A stretch of 64,000 nt of DNA from Bacillus sp. 165. Lineage in GTDB: Bacteria > Bacillota > Bacilli > Bacillales > Bacillaceae_G. A program made the position numbers and the translations under genes. The notes under the pieces are model-generated. The model saw nothing but the letters and a program-made list of their open reading frames with translations. It was not told the origin of the DNA and made no database searches. The stretch lies in contig NZ_JAGHKQ010000005.1 of NCBI RefSeq assembly GCF_017742235.1, forward strand, positions 124,001 to 188,000, read 5' to 3'. Positions 1-9,436 of this stretch are shown here, one piece after another; the stretch's first letter is position 1; each line of letters begins with the position of its first letter.

Positions 1-349
1 CAACAGGTAATACACCGACTACCTCTTCCCTATCTGCACCCTCTTTAGAATATAGGTATGAAGCAGCTAACGCAATAGCAGGAAAAGTATCTCTTCTTTC
101 CGGTTCAACAATTACAGACACATTCTTTCCAATTTGACTTTGAATCATCTCTACCTGTGTTTTACTTGTAGCTATAACTGCAGACTCCGTTAAGCCTAAT
201 TTATCTAATTGACCCCATACTCGTTGAACCATGGATTGGAGCTGATTTTCTTCATTGCGTAATACTTTTAAAAATTGTTTAGAACGTGAATCGTTGGATA
301 AAGGCCAAAGACGTTTACCAGATCCACCAGATAATAAAACTAATTTCAC
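1..349 (-). CDS. Mannose-1-phosphate guanylyltransferase, N-terminal part
   Basis: Partial gene; its 3' part lies beyond base 1. It should make GDP-mannose from GTP and mannose-1-phosphate for the polysaccharide locus. The 116 visible residues show the nucleotidyltransferase signature GGSGKRLWPLS at 8-18, SKQFL at 23-27 and EPERRDTFPA at 82-91, typical of the ManC/CpsB family. The GTG start at 349 is chosen because GAGGA lies six bases upstream. It follows the UDP-glucose dehydrogenase gene on the same strand with a 46-base gap, so it is probably the next gene of the operon. Whether a C-terminal isomerase domain follows cannot be seen. Confidence 0.85.
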   Translation of the reverse strand, partial: MKLVLLSGGSGKRLWPLSNDSRSKQFLKVLRNEENQLQSMVQRVWGQLDKLGLTESAVIATSKTQVEMIQSQIGKNVSVIVEPERRDTFPAIALAASYLYSKEGADREEVVGVLPV

Positions 350-395
350 TTGAAGTCCTCCTGAAACATAAAAGACTGTGTATATACCAGTCTTT

Positions 396-1721
396 TTAAT
401 CTATTACCAAATTCTTAACGCCCACAGATGGCCTACCAACAGAATGATACTCTATTCCTAAATTTTGTATCATTCCTAAATCAAAACAATTTCTACCGTC
501 AAATAAAATAGGTTCCTTCATCAAATCTTTTAACTTAGATAAGTCCAGACTTCTAAACTCTTCCCATTCTGTCACAATAACAGCAGCATCTGCTTCTTGA
601 AGCACCTCTTCCTTAGACGAAACAAAAGTTACTGCATTTGGAAGATACTTTTTAGCATTTTCCATAGCAATCGGATCATAGGCCTTAATGCTAGCTCCTT
701 CTTGTACTAAAGAGTGAGCCAACACAATCGAAGCCGCTTCACGCATATCATCCGTATTGGGCTTAAACGCTAGTCCAAGTAATGCAATAGTTTTTCCTTC
801 TAAATTTCCAAATCTATCTTTAATCTTACTTACCATTAATTTTTGTTGGTTATTATTAACCTCAATTACCGATCTCAATAATTTGAAGTTGTGATTTACT
901 CCTCCAGCAATTTGCACTAATGCATGAGTATCTTTTGGAAAACAAGAACCCCCATAACCAATTCCCGCATTTAAGAAAGCCCGACCAATGCGATTATCAA
1001 ATCCCATACCATTTGCAACATCCTCTACATTAGCTCCCAGCTTTTCGCAAATATTAGAAATTTCATTAATGAAACTAATTTTTGTAGCTAAAAAAGCATT
1101 AGACGCATATTTAATCATCTCAGAGCTTTTTACATCTGTCTTGTAAACAGGGATGCCAAAAGGTTGATACATCGCTTCTAAAGCATCTGCAGTTTCTGTA
1201 TCTTCCGTACCAATAACAATTCTGTCACCATGAAAAGTATCATATATTGCAGAACCTTCACGTAAAAATTCCGGATTCGATGCTACTTTAATTTGTACAT
1301 CATGCACAAGATTTTCTATAATAGTTCGCTTCACAAAATCATTTGTTCCAACAGGCACTGTACTCTTCGTTACTACAATCACATCATTAGTAATATGTTT
1401 ACTGATAGTTTTAGCTACTTCTTCAATGTATTGTAAATTAGCTGAACCATCAGGCATTTGTGGCGTACCAACTGCAATAAAAATGACTTCGGCATCTTTA
1501 AATCCCTCAACATGGCTATTAGTAAACTGTAGTGTACCTTTTGTAATGTTTTTTTGCATTAATTCATCTAACCCTGGCTCATAAATAGGTGAGATGCCAC
1601 TTTTCATTTTTTCTACTTTAGCAGTATCCGTATCAATACAAATTACACTATGATTTATTTCTGCAAGGCATACACCTGTAACTAAACCTACATAACCAGT
1701 TCCAACTACGGCTATGTTCAT
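396..1721 (-). CDS. ugd: UDP-glucose 6-dehydrogenase
   Basis: Oxidises UDP-glucose to UDP-glucuronate in two NAD-dependent steps, supplying an acidic sugar for the polymer. At 441 residues it has normal family length. The N-terminal Rossmann motif GTGYVG is at 7-12. The substrate/central domain contains EFLREG at 151-156, and the catalytic cysteine is C260 in GGSCFPKD, followed by the C-terminal UDP-binding domain. It resembles TuaD/YwqF of Bacillus. The related GDP-mannose dehydrogenases share this fold, so substrate rests on overall similarity and on galU, which makes UDP-glucose, being in the same locus. Confidence 0.9.
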   Translation of the reverse strand: MNIAVVGTGYVGLVTGVCLAEINHSVICIDTDTAKVEKMKSGISPIYEPGLDELMQKNITKGTLQFTNSHVEGFKDAEVIFIAVGTPQMPDGSANLQYIEEVAKTISKHITNDVIVVTKSTVPVGTNDFVKRTIIENLVHDVQIKVASNPEFLREGSAIYDTFHGDRIVIGTEDTETADALEAMYQPFGIPVYKTDVKSSEMIKYASNAFLATKISFINEISNICEKLGANVEDVANGMGFDNRIGRAFLNAGIGYGGSCFPKDTHALVQIAGGVNHNFKLLRSVIEVNNNQQKLMVSKIKDRFGNLEGKTIALLGLAFKPNTDDMREAASIVLAHSLVQEGASIKAYDPIAMENAKKYLPNAVTFVSSKEEVLQEADAAVIVTEWEEFRSLDLSKLKDLMKEPILFDGRNCFDLGMIQNLGIEYHSVGRPSVGVKNLVID

Positions 1722-1789
1722 ATATATACCCCCCCAATAAATAAAGCTATCAGCATAATCTACTGATAGCCATTTAAAATCGTTCTTTA

Positions 1790-2932
1790 TTAAGCTTTTT
1801 GTAGTTGTAGATTACTTTTCTTTTCATACTCTTCTATCACAAGATTTTTAAGTTCTTCTTTAAAACGATCCTCTGAAAACCTCATAGCATTTTCTCTGCA
1901 CCTATCAGCATTAAATATGCCTTCATTCATTTCAAACTCTCTTACTGCATTTTGAATACTCTCAGGAGTTTGACCACCAAAATGAATTCCAGTAGGATGG
2001 CTATACTCTAGCCCTTTTATAGTTTCTAATGCTCCACCCTTACCATATGCAATAACAGGTGTTCCACATGCTTGTGCTTCTACAGGAGTAATCCCAAAAT
2101 CCTCTTCCGCAGCAAATACAAAAGCTTTAGCATTTTGCATGTGCTCTTTTAAAACATCAAAAGGTTGATATCCAAGCATTTGAACATTGCTCCCTGCTTT
2201 AGCTTTAATTTTATTAAAGTCTGGGCCATCTCCAATCACAACCAGCTTCTTATTTGGCATATTTGTAAAGGCTTCTACAATAGTATCAATTTTTTTATAA
2301 GGAACCATCCTAGAAGCTGTTAAATAGAAATCTTCCTTACCTCTTTTTAAAGAAAAGCTAGAGATATCAACAGGAGGATAAATCACCTTTGATTCACGAC
2401 GATATACTTTCCAAATTCTTCGTGAAATAAATTCTGAGTTAGATAAGAATACATCAACCCCATTAGCAGTTCTATAGTCCCAATTTCTAATTTTGTGTAA
2501 CATATATCGTGCCAATAGACCTTTTATCCCCTTGTTTAAACCAGCCTCTCTTAGATATTGATGCTGCAAATCCCAAGCATATCTTATAGGTGAGTGAACA
2601 TAAGAGATGTGTAATTGGTCTGGACCTGTTATTACTCCTTTTGCTACAGCATGTGAACTCGATATAATAATATCATATTTTGATAAGTCCAATTGTTCTA
2701 TGGCAAATGGCATTAATGGCAGATAATTTCTATACTTATTTTGAGCTAGAGGTAATTTTTGAATAAAAGTGGTTGTAACCTTTTTATTTTTTATAAAGGT
2801 ACGCTCATTTTCATTGATAAAATCAACCACACTGAATAAATCGGCTTCCGGGAACACGTCTAATATTTGTTCTAACACTTTTTCAGCACCTGCATAAGTT
2901 ACTAACCAATCATGTACTATTGCTATCTTCAA
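1790..2932 (-). CDS. GT4 family glycosyltransferase
   Basis: A 380-residue retaining glycosyltransferase with GT-B fold that probably adds one sugar to the lipid-linked repeat unit on the cytoplasmic face. The acceptor domain begins MKIAIVHDWLVTYAGAEKVL, a start common in mannosyltransferases of the WbaZ type. The donor domain has R208 and K213/K214 in SRMVPYKK and the E-x7-E pair E277/E285 in EEDFGITPVEAQACG. No membrane segments are evident. It sits between the flippase and UDP-glucose dehydrogenase genes on the same strand. The neighbouring GDP-mannose gene makes mannose a reasonable donor guess, but specificity cannot be read from sequence. Confidence 0.85.
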   Translation of the reverse strand: MKIAIVHDWLVTYAGAEKVLEQILDVFPEADLFSVVDFINENERTFIKNKKVTTTFIQKLPLAQNKYRNYLPLMPFAIEQLDLSKYDIIISSSHAVAKGVITGPDQLHISYVHSPIRYAWDLQHQYLREAGLNKGIKGLLARYMLHKIRNWDYRTANGVDVFLSNSEFISRRIWKVYRRESKVIYPPVDISSFSLKRGKEDFYLTASRMVPYKKIDTIVEAFTNMPNKKLVVIGDGPDFNKIKAKAGSNVQMLGYQPFDVLKEHMQNAKAFVFAAEEDFGITPVEAQACGTPVIAYGKGGALETIKGLEYSHPTGIHFGGQTPESIQNAVREFEMNEGIFNADRCRENAMRFSEDRFKEELKNLVIEEYEKKSNLQLQKA

Positions 2933-2986
2933 ATATATCCTCTCCTAAAAGGCACACATTCTAACTTAAAATAATAATAAGATAGA

Positions 2987-4333
2987 TTAAGCTATTTTAT
3001 ATTTTTTATTTACTGTATTCTTTAACCATCTAAAATCCTTAATATTTATTAAAAGGCTTGGTGTTTCCACTTTTAAAACCTTTTTAAAACTAATCAATAT
3101 AAATAATAATCTAAATATAGACGATATTAATAAGGACACTGCAGCACCATTAATTCCATATTTAGGAACAAGTATTAACAATAATGGCAGATTAATTACT
3201 AGTCCAATCATTTGACGTATAGTTACTCTTCCTGGTTTATTTAAAGCCATAAACGCTTGACTTAATATCTCTACTGTTCCTGTAATCATGACTTCCAGTA
3301 TTAGAATTCGAAATGCAGGTAGAGCATCTAAAAAATCTTTACCATATAATAGGTTAAGAGCATAAGGCCCAAATAGAATTATTATCAACGCGCCTACACC
3401 TGTGAAAAAAAGGTTCAACCTAGCACTTCGTCCTATTATTTCTACAATTTCTTTCTCTTGTTTCCCAGATGCTTTTGGGAATAAAACAGTGACTATACCA
3501 GTTGTAAAAATATTCAGCATTCTAGATAAACTTAAAGCTACTACATATAATCCCATGTTTTTAGGGCTTAATAAACCGACTACTAAAAAGCGATCTAAAC
3601 GAACATTTATTGCTCCTGCAAGATCAATACCGTAAGATCTTATGCCATAACCATACAATTCTTGAGTGGCCTTCTTAAGCTCTTTCCATGAAGGAATTTT
3701 ATATTCTTTATACATTCTTATAGAATTATAAATAGTAATAGGGATAGATGGGATTAAGTACGCTAAAGCAAAAGTATAGGAATTATTAGTACCTGTTACA
3801 ATAAAAAAAACAAGTAGTACTAAAGTGAAAAAAGGAGTCAAATATCTAACCCTATTTAATGTATTAAATTGGCCTCTTCCTTGTAGAATTGCATTTATTA
3901 AAGCATCATTAAGTATAAATGGAGCAGCAATCATTACAATTTGAGAAAATAAAATAATGTCCTCAGAATAACCTCTTAAGAAAAAAGGTACTATTATAAT
4001 TCCTCCTATTACAGATATTACTCCTAAAATGAGACTAGATATTATAGAACAATAAAAATAAGCAGCATTCATATTCTTTCGAATTCTAAAATAATATACT
4101 AATGCAGAAGGGAGACCTAGTGTTAGGATATAAGCTAAAAACTGAGGCCAAATAATTATGGCAGCTTGTTCCCCCCTACCTTCTACCCCTAAATATCTAG
4201 CAGTTATCATACCAGTTACTAAACCCAGTAAAGTTACAAAGCCATTTGTTAGAATTGATTTAAAAACTGAGAATAAATTACCATTAGATTTTCTAAATAT
4301 ATTAAATTTTTTTAAAATCCTACTATTGTACAA
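2987..4333 (-). CDS. Wzx-like polysaccharide flippase
   Basis: A 448-residue integral membrane protein of the MATE/MOP exporter (oligosaccharide flippase) superfamily, with roughly 12 hydrophobic segments. It should move undecaprenyl-linked repeat units across the membrane for a Wzy-type polymerase. The family-typical first helix NGFVTLLGLVTGMITARYLG is followed by GVEGRGE, and the C-terminal half has conserved SQAFMALNKPGR. It is the only flippase candidate in the locus and pairs with the polymerase gene at 10.7-12.1 kb. It is separated from the upstream glycosyltransferases by 1.7 kb of decayed insertion-sequence DNA. Confidence 0.85.
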   Translation of the reverse strand: MYNSRILKKFNIFRKSNGNLFSVFKSILTNGFVTLLGLVTGMITARYLGVEGRGEQAAIIIWPQFLAYILTLGLPSALVYYFRIRKNMNAAYFYCSIISSLILGVISVIGGIIIVPFFLRGYSEDIILFSQIVMIAAPFILNDALINAILQGRGQFNTLNRVRYLTPFFTLVLLVFFIVTGTNNSYTFALAYLIPSIPITIYNSIRMYKEYKIPSWKELKKATQELYGYGIRSYGIDLAGAINVRLDRFLVVGLLSPKNMGLYVVALSLSRMLNIFTTGIVTVLFPKASGKQEKEIVEIIGRSARLNLFFTGVGALIIILFGPYALNLLYGKDFLDALPAFRILILEVMITGTVEILSQAFMALNKPGRVTIRQMIGLVINLPLLLILVPKYGINGAAVSLLISSIFRLLFILISFKKVLKVETPSLLINIKDFRWLKNTVNKKYKIA

Positions 4334-4667
4334 GTTATTATTCCCCTTATCATATTAATCTTTAAGTACAGTTAACTTAACAACAGTCTCATATTATTCA
4401 AATCTCTCTGAAGCAACATGCTTCTAAATATATTTCGGTACTATTTTAAAAGTATTTTCTCATATCTTTCTTAATTTATATAAATACAAGTTAATTTTCC
4501 AACATATGAATTGGTCTGATATTCCTATATATATTTACTTGCTGAATCTTCATGTCGAAAAATCAAACACAATTTATATAACTGATTAATAAATTCAACT
4601 TTCCACACTTACACTCTCAAACTCTTGTCTATAATAAATGATAGAACAATAAAAAAGTGGATGATAG
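4334..4667. other. AT-rich gap, no gene seen
   Basis: Very AT-rich spacer between the flippase gene and the transposase remnant. I see no supported reading frame, terminator or convincing promoter. One end of the old insertion sequence must lie here, but I could not identify its terminal inverted repeat. Confidence 0.5.
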
Positions 4668-5718
4668 ATGAAACGATTAACAATTATACACATAATTTTA
4701 CATTCACAAAACTGTAAAAAAAAGATAAGAAAAAATGCCTTCTTTCGGAAATACCTTCTTGCAGGGCGCCTCATAGTGAAAGGGAGATTAGGAAAGGAAG
4801 CAACGAACATCTGTGGCATCACCCTTCAGTAGATTCGCGAATATGCGCAACACTTCAATCAAAGATATTTTGAATTTTCTTCTAGAACAAAAACAGCCCC
4901 AGGAAGGATCTATAAGCTGATTAATGATTAGTAATAGAAACTGAAACATATCAGCACTCCTAGAAAACAAGACTTAGGATATGCAATATACCGGACCACT
5001 CCTATTGTTCAGCCGTACTTGTACCATACCTATCATGTGGAGATGTCATCTACCGGCATGTTGCATATACTTTAGCGACTGAAGCTACGTTACATCTGTC
5101 CTCCTTATATCTTGCAGAAAGTAAATCAAAAACAGGACGTGTTTCTTCATCAAATGATGTGTATAAAAAATTTTTGAATGTCAACATGATCTCTCTTTAC
5201 TAAGACAATTCCTATGTCCGGGCATATCAAAATTTTCATGCTACTTGGTCAAAGTGGGGCGAATAAAAACAGATTCCTACATATTACTCTCATCCATCCT
5301 GCCAGTGTCGCAATTTTTGATGCCATAATTATAAACACAAGAGAAGTGATACAACAGACTAGATCTTCTTATAAATAGGAATATTTTTTACATTTATCTC
5401 CTAAATTACCGAATAATATCTAAATTAGTCTTGATAATCACGAATAATACACGTATCCATAAGAGACAACTAGTGCAAGACTTCCTGGCAAAACAGAAAT
5501 CTCGTTTAATATTGGTATGCCCGCCACTGTACTCACCGAACCTTAATTCCATTGAACGATTGTAAAACTAAGTAAAGCAATAGGTGATTACGAACCGCTT
5601 TTCCCCCAAAAAAGCCACAATCAAGGAAGCAATTCATATCTCTTTGATAGATATCATTACCACTTCTCAATTCATGCCACACCGACTAAGGTTGCATCGA
5701 AATCTTATATCGAAGTTA
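4668..5718 (+). pseudogene. Decayed IS630-family transposase
   Basis: Remnant of an IS630/Tc1-type DDE transposase on the opposite strand to the surrounding genes. Frame one runs from ATG 4668 (MKRLTIIHIILHSQNCKKKI) through a helix-turn-helix-like stretch KEATNICGITLQ, then hits TAG at 4830. Further on, SYVRAYQNFHATWSKWGE (about 5210-5260) and KLVLIITNNTRIHKRQLV lead into CPPLYSPNLNSIERL, which ends at TAA 5563 in a different frame. The first catalytic Asp (in DNSYVRAYQ) and the final Glu (NSIERL) are recognisable. The middle Asp of the usual LDNxRIH motif reads Asn. The span of about 1,050 bases fits a full-length gene of about 350 codons, inactivated by several stops and frameshifts. Confidence 0.85.
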
Positions 5719-6027
5719 TAATTCAACTACATATAGAAAACAGTGCATTTTAATAGATTCCGTAATTTGACTGTCTAATTGCTAATAACACCTTTTATAT
5801 AAAAGTAGTGCTTACTTTATTTATTTTTATAAAAATTCTTTCAACATTTTGTATAAAATTTGTTATGCCAATAAATCTATTTTTGAAAAAACTTCACATA
5901 TTCACTCTAAAGCCTTCTTAAGACGGATATATAAGTAACTAATCAATCATGTCTAATTGTAATTTTCGTCTAAAGGTCATTCTTTTACATAAAATAACTT
6001 CTACATATCTAAAGGAGTTCATTAACT
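5719..6027. other. AT-rich gap after the IS remnant
   Basis: About 310 bases between the transposase remnant and the next glycosyltransferase gene. It probably includes the second end of the old insertion sequence. No reading frame, terminator or terminal repeat could be supported. Confidence 0.4.
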
Positions 6028-7179
6028 TTACTTAGCAGTAATTATCCTATAAATCTCTTCTACCTTTCGTGCCGTTCCTTGAATTGTAAAAGAGTTCTCC
6101 ACGCTACTTAATGCATTTACAATTATCTCTTCCTTTTTTTTATTATCGTGAAGTAAAGTAACAATATTTTTACTCAAACTCCTAACATCACCAACTTCAT
6201 ATAGTAGTCCATTTACTTTATCATTTATTATTTCTGGTACTCCACCAGCATTTGTGGCGATAACAGGAATTTCTTGTGACATACCTTCTATAACTACGCG
6301 ACCAAACGGTTCATTATCTGAACAGAGGAGCAAAATGTCAGAAGCACAACATATATCTACTACATCATTTCGAAAACCTGTGAAATGTACTCTACCTTCG
6401 AGATTTAACACTTTAACAAGCTCTAATAATTTTTTCTTATAAAGGATATTTTCTTCTCTAAACTTGGCTTCTCCAACAACCCAAAGATACACATTTTCTC
6501 CGCTATCAATGACTTTTTTTATAGCTAAGATTGCATCCTCTTGTCTTTTCCAAGGGGCTATTTGTCCAATAATAACTACGACTTTACTATTAAGTGGCGT
6601 GCTAAACTCTTTCCTTAATTTTTGTCGTAAGGTTGTTTTTTCTTCCACATCTTTTCTTACAACCTCTACACCGTTATGAACCAAATAAAGCCTCGATATT
6701 AAAGAATCATTTTTAAGACCATTAATTACAGGTTCTGAAATACCTATCAATGCTTTAATTGTTAATTGTCCTAAAAGAATTATTAGATTTCCTATTATTC
6801 CTTTTGGAGGAATATCTCTAACGTGCCATATAACAGGAATTTTATGATACCACTTAAAAATTGATGCCATAATACCTGCTCTTAAAGAATTCGCGTGAAT
6901 TATATCAATATGACTCTTACGTGCACTACGACTAAATTTCCATCCTCCATATAATAATCCAAATATATTCTTCAATAGGTGTATTGGATTTTTAGTTAGT
7001 CTTGCTCGAAAACTTTTTATATTAACAACTTCAATTTGTAACTCTTTTGCCTGATCTAATAATTCACCTTCAGGAGCAAATATAATTGGAGTTGTTAAAG
7101 AAAGATTCTTAGCTGTAAGTAATAAACTTATTTCTGCTCCACTTATTTCACTTGTATGATTATAAAATGCCACTCTCAT
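6028..7179 (-). CDS. GT4 family glycosyltransferase
   Basis: A 383-residue GT-B glycosyltransferase. The donor domain carries K211 in GQIAPWKRQ and the E-x7-E pair E290/E298 in SDNEPFGRVVIEGM, followed by AGGVPEII for nucleotide-sugar binding. The N-terminal acceptor domain contains IIHANSLRAG and IWHVRD, common in this family. Its ATG overlaps the stop of the upstream glycosyltransferase gene by four bases, so the two are translationally coupled and likely act on the same repeat unit. Donor and acceptor sugars are unknown. Confidence 0.85.
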   Translation of the reverse strand: MRVAFYNHTSEISGAEISLLLTAKNLSLTTPIIFAPEGELLDQAKELQIEVVNIKSFRARLTKNPIHLLKNIFGLLYGGWKFSRSARKSHIDIIHANSLRAGIMASIFKWYHKIPVIWHVRDIPPKGIIGNLIILLGQLTIKALIGISEPVINGLKNDSLISRLYLVHNGVEVVRKDVEEKTTLRQKLRKEFSTPLNSKVVVIIGQIAPWKRQEDAILAIKKVIDSGENVYLWVVGEAKFREENILYKKKLLELVKVLNLEGRVHFTGFRNDVVDICCASDILLLCSDNEPFGRVVIEGMSQEIPVIATNAGGVPEIINDKVNGLLYEVGDVRSLSKNIVTLLHDNKKKEEIIVNALSSVENSFTIQGTARKVEEIYRIITAK

Positions 7180-8366
7180 TTTTTTACCGAATCCAATTTC
7201 TCTTTAATTGCTTCTTCAAAAATACTGGTGACTGATGTTGCTACATGATTCCAAGTAAATTTATTCATGACATATTCTCTACATTCCTCACGACTCGGAA
7301 TAACAATTTCTTTTTTTAAGATTGAAATTATCTTACTTGATATTGCCTGTGAAGAACTATCTTTAAACAAAAGCTTCTCATTGAAAGATTGAAGTATTTC
7401 CTTTGTCCCCCCATATGGCGTTCCTAAGACAGGAGTTCCACAAGCGAGTGATTCAACTGTAACCAAACCGAATCCTTCTAATGTAATTGTTGGCACAATA
7501 GACAAATCAGCTGCCTGGTAATAACTTACTAAATTTTCGTTAGATACTTTGCCAAGCAATTTGACAGATGAATCTAATCTAGCTTTCTTTATTTGATCTC
7601 TTAATTCATTTTCTAATGGACCTTGCCCAGCAATATATAAAACTGTATTTGGAAACTGATGGGTTATACTGATCATCGCTTCTATCAAATTCCCAATACC
7701 CATACGACGCATTAATCTCCTAGCACAGAAAATTAATGTTTGCTCTTCTGAAACTCCTAATTTCTTACGAATATTATTTCTATCGTTTGCCGGTGTAAAT
7801 ATATTAGTATTTACAGCACCTGGAACAATATAAATGTTATCTTCACTTACTCCATAATCTTTAGATAAAATATCACGAAAATAAGTACTCAATACTATAA
7901 ACTTATCCGATCTTCGATAAGCAATGTTCTCAACCATTTCCTTTAAATCATTTTTGATGTTGTCAATAACTTTCTTTTCTTTACCTTCTACTATACCTTC
8001 TTGAGCCCATGGACCATGAAAATGTGTAACTATTGGAACATGATTTGGTATAATATTTTTTGTAATCAGTAATGCATATAATGCAAAATGTGGATTAAAA
8101 ACATCTATATTATTAGCTAACACCTTACTTTGAACCATCTTTCTAAAAGATTGGGTTCTATTAAAAATATTAGGATTAGATATCCCTTCTGTCACATTTA
8201 CTATATTTAGCCCTGTTTCTATCCTTTTATTATCTGATGTCACAAATGCTTCTATATTATGCATCTGCGACATAATATTTAAGTAATCTGCAAAATATCT
8301 ATTTAAACCACCCGGAACATGGTCAAACCAACCCATTCCTGTTGATAATATATTCAAGTTCTTCAC
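7176..8366 (-). CDS. GT4 family glycosyltransferase
   Basis: A 396-residue GT-B enzyme. The N-terminal glycine-rich start GMGWFDHVPGGLNRYFADYL is typical of GT4 members acting on undecaprenyl-linked sugars. The donor domain has CARRLMRRMGI near 214-224 and the E-x7-E pair E297/E305 in LEGFGLVTVESLACGTP. It overlaps the following glycosyltransferase gene by four bases. It lies 125 bases downstream of the acyltransferase gene. No hydrophobic anchor is seen. Sugar specificity is not predictable. Confidence 0.85.
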   Translation of the reverse strand: MKNLNILSTGMGWFDHVPGGLNRYFADYLNIMSQMHNIEAFVTSDNKRIETGLNIVNVTEGISNPNIFNRTQSFRKMVQSKVLANNIDVFNPHFALYALLITKNIIPNHVPIVTHFHGPWAQEGIVEGKEKKVIDNIKNDLKEMVENIAYRRSDKFIVLSTYFRDILSKDYGVSEDNIYIVPGAVNTNIFTPANDRNNIRKKLGVSEEQTLIFCARRLMRRMGIGNLIEAMISITHQFPNTVLYIAGQGPLENELRDQIKKARLDSSVKLLGKVSNENLVSYYQAADLSIVPTITLEGFGLVTVESLACGTPVLGTPYGGTKEILQSFNEKLLFKDSSSQAISSKIISILKKEIVIPSREECREYVMNKFTWNHVATSVTSIFEEAIKEKLDSVKK

Positions 8367-8491
8367 CTCGAATGAGTATTATTTTACTAATAATCTTGGA
8401 TTAATCATCTTATACAATGTTTAGCCATAAAGACTCGTACAATCTATTCGTATACATGATTTCTTTCTTAAATCCCCTGGTATTCTCTAGT

Positions 8492-9016
8492 TTAATTTAT
8501 TCGTGATCGTTGAACTAATAGTATTTCAGCAGGAACCCCAACCGCAGTGTTATTAGCTTTTATATCCTTCACAACCACAGCATTTGCCCCTATTACAACA
8601 TTATCATCTATCCGGATATCTCCTAATATCTTTGCTCCAGCTCCTATATATACATTGTCACCTAGAATTGGTGGACCATAACTACATGTGGGACTATCTT
8701 TGTAGCCAATTGTCACTTGATGAAATATTGTTGCATTCTTCCCAATTTGAGCATTTTTGTGTATGATTATTCCATTTAGCCCATGAGGAAACCTTATTCC
8801 TGAACCAATTTTACTCTCCGCAGGTAATTGACCATTGGCAATTATTCTTATAAAAATGAAATCACATATCCTGTAAAACAACCAAAATATTGTTTTGAAC
8901 ACCGGAACCCTAAAGTGACTATAAATATAATTTCCAAATCGATAGATAGCCAATGAAATTATTATTATAGGATCGGCCTTGTTATTCATTTTTAAATCTT
9001 TTAAAAAGTACTTCAA
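8492..9016 (-). CDS. Hexapeptide acyltransferase, serine acetyltransferase-like
   Basis: A 174-residue left-handed beta-helix acyltransferase, probably O-acetylating a sugar of the polysaccharide. The C-terminal two thirds shows hexapeptide repeats ([40 protein letters not shown]) and the presumed catalytic His in the [11 protein letters not shown] segment. It lacks the long N-terminal domain of true CysE and has a hydrophobic stretch near 38-62. The start is TTG at 9016 with AAGGAGG nine bases upstream. Placement among glycosyltransferases argues for polymer decoration rather than cysteine synthesis; this is inference. Confidence 0.8.
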   Translation of the reverse strand: MKYFLKDLKMNNKADPIIIISLAIYRFGNYIYSHFRVPVFKTIFWLFYRICDFIFIRIIANGQLPAESKIGSGIRFPHGLNGIIIHKNAQIGKNATIFHQVTIGYKDSPTCSYGPPILGDNVYIGAGAKILGDIRIDDNVVIGANAVVVKDIKANNTAVGVPAEILLVQRSRIN

Positions 9017-9436
9017 TATGCCTATCCTCCTTATACCAACTTCCTACAAATAAGCACTTCATAGAATTAGACTAAACTAAACACCATTCTGGAAGAAAAA
9101 ATTGATTTTGTACTAAATATTTACTCTCTCTTTTTTAATCTTAGGTTTAATAGTATTTAATTCATGTATTGTCTTCAAATTCTATATAAGTCACAAATAA
9201 TTTTTAGATATGACGAACGACGTAATATATTTAAATTTATGTGGATTGTGAAAACAGATCTATCCTCTAAATGTGTCGAGAAATTAAGCAGGATTTATAT
9301 AATATCACTTAGTATAAAATGTGTTTTTTAAGTGCTTAATTGAATCCCCTTCTTACTCTTTAACTAAATATCTCCTAAAGATGATTTAAATTTGAATTTT
9401 TAAGGAAAAGCTATGATAAACAACCTTAACTTCACA
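9017..9436. other. 420-base AT-rich gap, no gene seen
   Basis: A spacer inside the polysaccharide locus between two genes on the same strand. It is extremely AT-rich. I see no supported reading frame, strong terminator hairpin or promoter. Its length, against 60-130 bases elsewhere in the operon, suggests a lost gene or an old insertion boundary, but no recognisable protein remnant was found. Confidence 0.4.

Noticed and set aside
4595-4970. Two minus-strand frames in the gap after the flippase gene
   Set aside because: They are the reverse complement of the recognisable IS630 transposase remnant.
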